A stretch of 64,000 nucleotides of DNA, taken from assembly GCF_001279005.1 (NCBI RefSeq), contig NZ_LGCN01000119.1, positions 62,001-126,000 on the forward strand. Direction: 5' to 3'. The notes beneath the pieces were generated by a model. The model was not told where the DNA came from, ran no database searches, and saw nothing but the letters and a program-made list of their open reading frames with translations. Shown in pieces: positions 59,417 to 64,000 of the stretch (position 1 is its first letter; each line of letters starts with the position of its first letter). This stretch comes from Streptomyces caelestis (lineage in GTDB: Bacteria; Actinomycetota; Actinomycetes; Streptomycetales; Streptomycetaceae). The translations under genes were made by a program, and so were the position numbers.

Positions 59417-59917
59417 GTGCGCCTGCTCCTGACCTCCGACACCCACCTGCCGAAGCGAGCCAAGCGGCTGCCCGCGCCGCTGCTGGACGAACTCCCGCGC
59501 GTGGACGTCGTGTTCCACGCGGGGGACTGGGTCGACACCGCCACCCTCGATCTCCTGGAGAGCCGCAGCCGCAGACTCGTCGGCGTGTACGGCAACAACG
59601 ACGGGCCCGAGCTGCGGGCCAGGCTGCCGGAGACCGCGTACGCGGATCTCGGTGGGGTGCGCTTCGGCGTGGTCCACGAGACGGGCCCGGCGCGGGGGCG
59701 GGAGAACCGGTGCGCCGCCCGCTTCCCCGGGATTGACGTACTGGTGTTCGGACACAGTCACATCCCGTGGGACACCACCGCTCCCACGGGACTGCGTCTG
59801 CTCAACCCGGGTTCGCCGACGGACCGCCGCCGGCAGCCCCACTGCACCTATATGACCGCCACGGTGACCGGAGGCCGGCTCACGGAGGTGGAACTCCACC
59901 GGCTGCCCCGGCGCTGA
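59417..59917 (+). CDS. YfcE-like metallophosphoesterase
   Basis: A 166-residue calcineurin-like phosphoesterase of the YfcE/MJ0936 group. Metal-binding motifs are SDTHLPK, HAGDWVD, GNNDG and FGHSHIPW, in the right order. It hydrolyses phosphodiesters of unknown identity. GTG 59417 appears to be leaderless. It is divergent from the glycosyltransferase gene and followed by a terminator. Confidence 0.88.
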   Translation: MRLLLTSDTHLPKRAKRLPAPLLDELPRVDVVFHAGDWVDTATLDLLESRSRRLVGVYGNNDGPELRARLPETAYADLGGVRFGVVHETGPARGRENRCAARFPGIDVLVFGHSHIPWDTTAPTGLRLLNPGSPTDRRRQPHCTYMTATVTGGRLTEVELHRLPRR

Positions 59918-59921
59918 CGGG

Positions 59922-59954
59922 CCGGGCCGCTTCGTGTCGCTGGAAGCGGCCCGG
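59922..59954 (+). terminator. Terminator of the phosphoesterase gene
   Basis: CCGGGCCGCTTC (59922-59933) pairs perfectly with GAAGCGGCCCGG (59943-59954) around a 9-base loop, right after the stop. Confidence 0.75.
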
Positions 59955-60576
59955 ACGCTGCGATCAGATGCGCTCTCACGGACCTCCTTCCCACGATCGG
60001 AGGTGATATCAGCCGACTACCCCCTCCCGTGGGACTTACACAGGTATGTCCGGTTTTCCTTCGGTTCGTCCGGCGGTCGTCCTGTCGTGGCCGGTGGGGC
60101 CCGGGGGAGTCGAGTGAGCCGGGTGGCCGGAGGGGTCGCGCTCTCCGTCGGGGGCGGCGGCGCGTCCGGCCGGCGGAGGTGCCGGTACTGGTTGCGGTGT
60201 CCGATCGGGTGCGGCATGTGGCGAGTTGTCCGCCGCGTGCTGCCGCACATCCCCTTCGGCGTGCCGCACGCCGCGACCGTCCACCACGCACGCGCGAACA
60301 CGTCGCGCCGGGAGTGCGCCCATGCCCGACCGGTCGGCCCCCGCGGGCTGAACACCGACCCGTACGGCGCCGAGTCCCCTCGGGCCTCTCTCCGGGACTC
60401 CGTGCCCGGCACGGAGTTGACGCGACGCAGGCTCCTCGGGCTCGGCGCCGCGCCGGGACCGGTCGCGGCGGGCGGCACGGGACGCCGCCGCCGTCCCGTG
60501 CCCGCTCGACGGCGTCACGGTCGGTCTCCCGGACGCGCCCGGGCGCCCGGACCTCGTCGCCGGCTTCCGGGACGAG
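59955..60576. other. 622-base region with a possible Tat-signal remnant
   Basis: No intact gene. From about 60410 the plus strand reads LTRRRLLGLGAA, a twin-arginine-like signal start, and after a frame change reads PLDGVTVGLPDAP and DLVAGFRDE before it runs into the antisense of the beta-propeller gene. It may be the broken start of a secreted-protein gene. The rest has no recognised feature. Confidence 0.3.
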
Positions 60577-61830
60577 TCACCGCCGCCCGCCCTCCGCGCC
60601 CGGCCAGCCGGCCTCCACGTGGCCGAGGCGGACCCGCTGCGGGTGGTCGCCGACGGGTACGGACACGGTCTTCTCTCCGGTCGCGAAGTCGATGGCGGTG
60701 ACCCGGTCGGCGCCGCTCTCGGAGACCACGCAGGACCTGCCGTCACCGCTGACGGTCGCCCAGTACGGCTTGGACGCGGTGACGAGCGGCCCCTGCTGGA
60801 GGGTCGCGCGGTCGACGACGGTCGCGTAGTCGTCCATGGTGCCCGCCACGCACAGTTTGGTGCCGTCGGGTTTCATGGTGATGCCGTGGTGGCGCGAGTC
60901 GTTGACCCAGGTGGTGCGGTCCTCGCTGGTGGCCGGGTTCTTCGGCAGGGTCTTGGTGCGGGTGATGCGGTCGGTGGCGACGTCGTACTCGAAGAAGCCG
61001 TTGAAGAAGGAGACCTGGAAGTACAGCTTCGACTCGTCCGGGGAGAACGCGGCCGGGCGCACCGCGTCCGAGTGGTCCTTCAGGCCGACGGCGTCGAGCC
61101 GGCTCCGCATGTCGATCACCTTGGCCTGCCGGAAGGTGGTCGCGTCGACGACCGTGATCCGGCGGTCGCCCTTCGTCCAGTCCAGCCAGGGCGCGTCGAG
61201 GGCGGTGTTCACCTCGCCGATGGACATGTTCCAGATGTACTTGCCGTCCTTGCTGAAGACGTTCTCGTGCGGCTTGTCGCCGGTCTTGAAGGAGCCGAGC
61301 TCGTCCCCGGTCCCGATGTCCAGGACGTGCACCGTGTTGGAGGTCGAGGCCGAGACGGCGACCCGCTTGCCGTCGGGGGAGACCGCCATGTGGTCGGAGC
61401 GGTAACCCGACACCGGGAAGCGCCAGTTGATCCGCCCGGTGGCGAGGTCGAGGGAGACCACGTCGGCGAAGCTCGGCCGGGAGACCACCACCGAGGCGCC
61501 GTCCGGGGTGGAGTACATGTCGTCGACGAACTGGTCGTGGCCCTCTCCGACGCCGCTTCGGATCGCCATGAAGTAGATCCAGTGGATCGGGTCGGCGTTG
61601 ATCTCGGCCATCCGCTCGGCCTTGTCCGGGATGACGTCGATCCGGCCGATCCGTGCGAAGTCACCGGTGGACTCGATGACATCGGCGGTGCCGTCCCAGT
61701 TGTTGCCCACGAACAGCACTTCGCGCAGGCCCGCGGAGGGGGCGGCGGCGGTGGCCGTGGCGGGGGCGGCGGCGGTCAGGGCGAGGGCGGCGGCGACGGC
61801 GTACAGGTGCCTGGTTCTGCGGACCGGCAT
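60577..61830 (-). CDS. Secreted YncE-like beta-propeller protein
   Basis: A 417-residue exported protein: signal peptide (residues 1-30, cleavage near TATAAAP), then repeated blades such as MAVSPDGKRVAVSASTSNT, NVFSKDGKYIWNMS, AAFSPDESKLYFQVS and ATVSGDGRSCVVSES. These form a seven-bladed-type propeller of the YncE/surface-layer group, usually a binding scaffold. The start ATG follows GAGAGAG-like bases. A TTACT-nnnn-AGTAA palindrome lies about 45-60 bases upstream. The C-terminal residues extend slightly past the last blade. Function is unknown. Confidence 0.78.
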   Translation of the reverse strand: MPVRRTRHLYAVAAALALTAAAPATATAAAPSAGLREVLFVGNNWDGTADVIESTGDFARIGRIDVIPDKAERMAEINADPIHWIYFMAIRSGVGEGHDQFVDDMYSTPDGASVVVSRPSFADVVSLDLATGRINWRFPVSGYRSDHMAVSPDGKRVAVSASTSNTVHVLDIGTGDELGSFKTGDKPHENVFSKDGKYIWNMSIGEVNTALDAPWLDWTKGDRRITVVDATTFRQAKVIDMRSRLDAVGLKDHSDAVRPAAFSPDESKLYFQVSFFNGFFEYDVATDRITRTKTLPKNPATSEDRTTWVNDSRHHGITMKPDGTKLCVAGTMDDYATVVDRATLQQGPLVTASKPYWATVSGDGRSCVVSESGADRVTAIDFATGEKTVSVPVGDHPQRVRLGHVEAGWPGAEGGRR

Positions 61831-61874
61831 GACGGCTCTCTCCAGCCTCTGGAAGCATGTGCTCCGAAAATCGA

Positions 61875-61890
61875 CTTACTGAAAAGTAAG
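61875..61890. promoter_or_regulatory. Candidate TetR-type operator
   Basis: CTTACTGAAAAGTAAG is a perfect palindrome of 6-base arms with a 4-base spacer, the TTACTnnnnAGTAA form typical of TetR-family sites, in the promoter position of the beta-propeller gene. No TetR gene is in the window. Confidence 0.5.
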
Positions 61891-61988
61891 GAAAGGAGCC
61901 GCCCGCGACAAGGTCGCGTACACGACAAAATTGAGCGCCGTCGGCCGTCCGGCCGGTTCCGGCCTCCACCGACCGGTCCGGACACGGT

Positions 61989-62030
61989 GCGCGTCCGGGC
62001 GATGTCACGCGGTACAGCGCCCGGACGCGC
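61989..62030 (-). terminator. Terminator of the SnoaL-like gene
   Basis: GCGCGTCCGGGCG (61989-62001) pairs perfectly with CGCCCGGACGCGC (62018-62030) around a 16-base loop, just after the stop on the minus strand. Confidence 0.65.
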
Positions 62031-62053
62031 CGCTCACCTCCGTACCGCCGTTC

Positions 62054-62419
62054 CTACTCGTCCCAGGCCTGGATCATCACCTGTCCGGCGATCCTGCCGT
62101 CCCGCAGCGTGAGCATCGACTCCGACAGCACCCGCACCCCGTCCGGGTACCGGCAGCTCTCGCAGTAGGCGGCGTGATCCCCCTGGACGACGCACGCCTC
62201 GAGGGAGTGCGTCATGTCGCGGCTGTAGACGTCGTCCAGCGCGGCGGCGATCTCGTCCCGGCCGTGCAGGACCTTGGGGTGGCTGGGCTGGGTGTCGCGG
62301 TCCACGATGCGCACTTCCGCGTCGTCCGCGTAGAGCGACACCAGGTCCGCCGAGGTGTCCGCCTCGATGCCCCGGCGCAGCGTGTCGGTGCCGAAGACGG
62401 GGTGTGCCGCGGTTGTCAT
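62054..62419 (-). CDS. SnoaL-like / NTF2-fold protein
   Basis: A 121-residue cone-shaped alpha+beta-barrel protein, with the pattern DLVSLYADDAEVRIVDRDT, GRDEIAAALDDVY and MLTLRDGRIAGQVMIQAW typical of SnoaL-like polyketide cyclase-type folds. Many such proteins are small isomerases or ligand-binding proteins. GGAGGAGG lies before the ATG at 62419. It lies downstream of the ABC exporter gene on the same strand. Confidence 0.83.
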   Translation of the reverse strand: MTTAAHPVFGTDTLRRGIEADTSADLVSLYADDAEVRIVDRDTQPSHPKVLHGRDEIAAALDDVYSRDMTHSLEACVVQGDHAAYCESCRYPDGVRVLSESMLTLRDGRIAGQVMIQAWDE

Positions 62420-62540
62420 GGTGACCCACCTCCTCCGAGGCCGTGGCCCGGAACTCCGGCGGGCCGCAACGGCCTCTCCTACGAGCGTCCTCCGGCCCGG
62501 CGGGCACGGCAAGCCCGGCCGCCGTGCCCGCCCGCGCCGC

Positions 62541-64000
62541 TCACTCGGCCGTCGCGAGGAACTGGGTGGCGGCCAGCTCGGCGTACAGCGGATCGGCGCT
62601 CACCAGCTCCCGGTGCGTGCCGACGGCCCGTACCCGGCCCGCGTCCATCACCACGATCCGGTCGGCCGCCGTCACCGTGGACAGCCGGTGCGCGACGACC
62701 AGCACCGTCGTCGTGCGCGCCACGTCGGCGACGGTGTCCCGCAGCGCCGCCTCGTTCACCGCGTCGAGCTGCGAGGTCGCCTCGTCGAGCAGCAGCAGCC
62801 GGGGGCGGCGCAGCAGGGCGCGGGCTATGGCGACCCGCTGCCGCTCACCGCCGGACAGCTTGGTGCCGCGATGCCCGACGAGGGTGTCGAGCCCGTCCGG
62901 CAGCCGGGACACCAGTCCGTCGAGCCGGGTCGTCTTCAGCACCCGCGTCAGGGCGCCGTCGTCCGCCTCGGCGTTGCCCAGCAGCAGGTTGTCCCGCAGG
63001 GAGCCCGACAGCACCGGCGCGTCCTGCTCGACGTACCCGATCGAGGCCCGCAGCCGCGGCAGCTCCCAGTCGGCCAGATCCCGGCCGTCCAGCGTGATCA
63101 CACCGGAGCCGGGGTCGTAGAACCGCTCGATGAGGGAGAAGACGGTGGTCTTGCCCGCTCCGGACGGACCGACGAACGCCGTCATGCCCCGTGCGGGCAC
63201 GGTGAACGTCACCCCGTGGTGGACGTACGGCAGGTCGTCGGCGTACCGGAAGCGGACGTCCTCGAAGGCGAGCGCGGCGGGCTCGGCACCGGACGCGGGC
63301 AACGGCGCGGGCCCGGCGGCCGGCTCGGCGGGCAGTCGCAGCGCCTCCTGGATCCGGGCGAGGGCGGCGCTGCCCGTCTGGTACTGCGTGAGCGCGCCGA
63401 CGACCTGCTGGATCGGCGCCATCAGATAGAACACGAACAGCAGGAACGCCACCAGCGTCCCGATGTCGATGGCACCGGTCGCCACCCGCGCGCCGCCCAC
63501 CGCGAGCACCGTGATGAACGCGATCTGCATCGCGAGCCCGGCCGTGTTGCCCGCCGCGGCCGACCACTTGGCGGCGCGCACGCTCTGCCGCCACGACTCC
63601 TGCGCGGCCTCGTGCAGCGTGCGCTCCTCCCGCGGCTCGGCACCGGACGCCTTGACCGTGCGCAGCGCGCCGAGCACCCGCTCCAGCGAGGCGCCCATCA
63701 CGCCGACCGCGTCCTGCGCCTGCCGGGAGGCCCGGTTGATGTGCGGCACGATCACGCCCAGCACCGTGCCGGCGAGCGCGATCACACCCAGGGTGACCCC
63801 CAGCAGCACCGGGTCCACGAAACCCATCAGCGTCACGGTCGCGACCAGTGTCAGCCCGCCCGTGCCGAGACCCACCAGCGAGTCCGTGGTCACCTCGCGC
63901 AGCAGGGTGGTGTCGGAGGTGATGCGGGCCATCAGATCGCCCGGCTCACTGCGGTCGACGGCGGTGACGCGCAGCCGCAGCAGGTACGACGACAGCGAGC
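62541..64000 (-). CDS. ABC transporter permease/ATPase (5'-partial)
   Basis: C-terminal ~485 residues of a fused ABC exporter half. The reading frame continues past the ATG at 63932 to the window edge ([25 protein letters not shown]), so the start lies outside. Membrane helices are present to about 63400, followed by the ATPase domain (Walker [11 protein letters not shown], signature [13 protein letters not shown], Walker [13 protein letters not shown], and the H-loop histidine in VVAHRLST). It resembles multidrug exporters of the LmrA/MsbA type. The substrate is unknown. Confidence 0.9.
   Translation of the reverse strand, partial: SLSSYLLRLRVTAVDRSEPGDLMARITSDTTLLREVTTDSLVGLGTGGLTLVATVTLMGFVDPVLLGVTLGVIALAGTVLGVIVPHINRASRQAQDAVGVMGASLERVLGALRTVKASGAEPREERTLHEAAQESWRQSVRAAKWSAAAGNTAGLAMQIAFITVLAVGGARVATGAIDIGTLVAFLLFVFYLMAPIQQVVGALTQYQTGSAALARIQEALRLPAEPAAGPAPLPASGAEPAALAFEDVRFRYADDLPYVHHGVTFTVPARGMTAFVGPSGAGKTTVFSLIERFYDPGSGVITLDGRDLADWELPRLRASIGYVEQDAPVLSGSLRDNLLLGNAEADDGALTRVLKTTRLDGLVSRLPDGLDTLVGHRGTKLSGGERQRVAIARALLRRPRLLLLDEATSQLDAVNEAALRDTVADVARTTTVLVVAHRLSTVTAADRIVVMDAGRVRAVGTHRELVSADPLYAELAATQFLATAE

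Noticed and set aside
60017..60478. Minus-strand frame with scattered Cys and His residues
   Set aside because: No supported start, Arg/Pro-rich random-like composition and no recognisable zinc-finger spacing.
1..64000. tRNA, rRNA, CRISPR arrays, insertion sequences and prophage genes
   Set aside because: Looked for by eye on both strands; no cloverleaf, regular spaced repeat, transposase or integrase motif was found.

Overview
The window is a stretch of chromosome from a Streptomyces or very close relative. The evidence is G+C well above 70 % with strong G/C bias at third codon positions, frequent GTG starts, one TTG start and one rare TTA (bldA-type) leucine codon, and family content typical of the genus: a conservon with a cytochrome P450, SpoIIE/GAF/PAS phosphatases, a subtilisin inhibitor of the SSI family, an S1 protease with pro-region, a CebR-type operator, a DmdR/IdeR-type iron box and a sesquiterpene-type cyclase. 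No rRNA, tRNA, CRISPR array, insertion sequence or phage gene was seen. Both window edges cut a gene: a proline iminopeptidase on the left and an ABC exporter on the right.

Layout. 1-9.2 kb: peptidase, PIG-L deacetylase with a TTA codon, ECF41/SigJ-type sigma factor, an iron-box-controlled DUF2470 protein, a FUSC-type exporter, an FBP (FusB-like) protein, an aminoglycoside-phosphotransferase-fold kinase and a ROK regulator. 9.2-15.8 kb: epimerase, second FUSC protein, HAD phosphatase, SDR, VanZ-like protein, DUF4230 protein and a STAS anti-sigma antagonist. 16.1-21.6 kb: a complete, translationally coupled conservon cvnABCDE whose P450 lacks two canonical motifs, facing a terpene cyclase. 21.9-26.1 kb: metabolic and stress genes and the remnant of an aldo/keto reductase. 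26.1-29.2 kb: DUF4232 lipoprotein and PAS-GAF-SpoIIE-ATPase phosphatase. 29.3-34.6 kb: CebR-controlled GH9 cellulase, a Fic-type toxin-antitoxin pair, and a membrane protein that joins sigma-factor-like domains, an anti-sigma zinc finger and an extracytoplasmic ricin lectin. 34.6-42 kb: FMN hydroxy-acid oxidase, hydrolase, SSI inhibitor, a compact trio (haem-oxygenase-like diiron enzyme, MTQ2/HemK-like methyltransferase, CDGSH protein), a flavoprotein and Ppx/GppA. 42-50 kb: a peptide export system (two NHLM-type ABC proteins plus a fusion protein) with a 71-residue double-glycine precursor that has no cysteine, and a divergent secreted S1 protease. 50-55.4 kb: two divergent SpoIIE phosphatases and a CBS protein. 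56-64 kb: methyltransferase, large GT2 glycosyltransferase, phosphoesterase, secreted beta-propeller protein, SnoaL-like protein and an ABC exporter.

The most system-like parts are the 42-48.3 kb export cluster, the conservon, the 38-40 kb oxidase-methyltransferase-CDGSH operon and the one-polypeptide sigma/anti-sigma/lectin sensor. Many gene ends carry strong perfect hairpins, mostly between convergent genes, and two intergenic regions share a related composite inverted repeat. All functional calls rest on reading motifs and gene context; no database search was possible.
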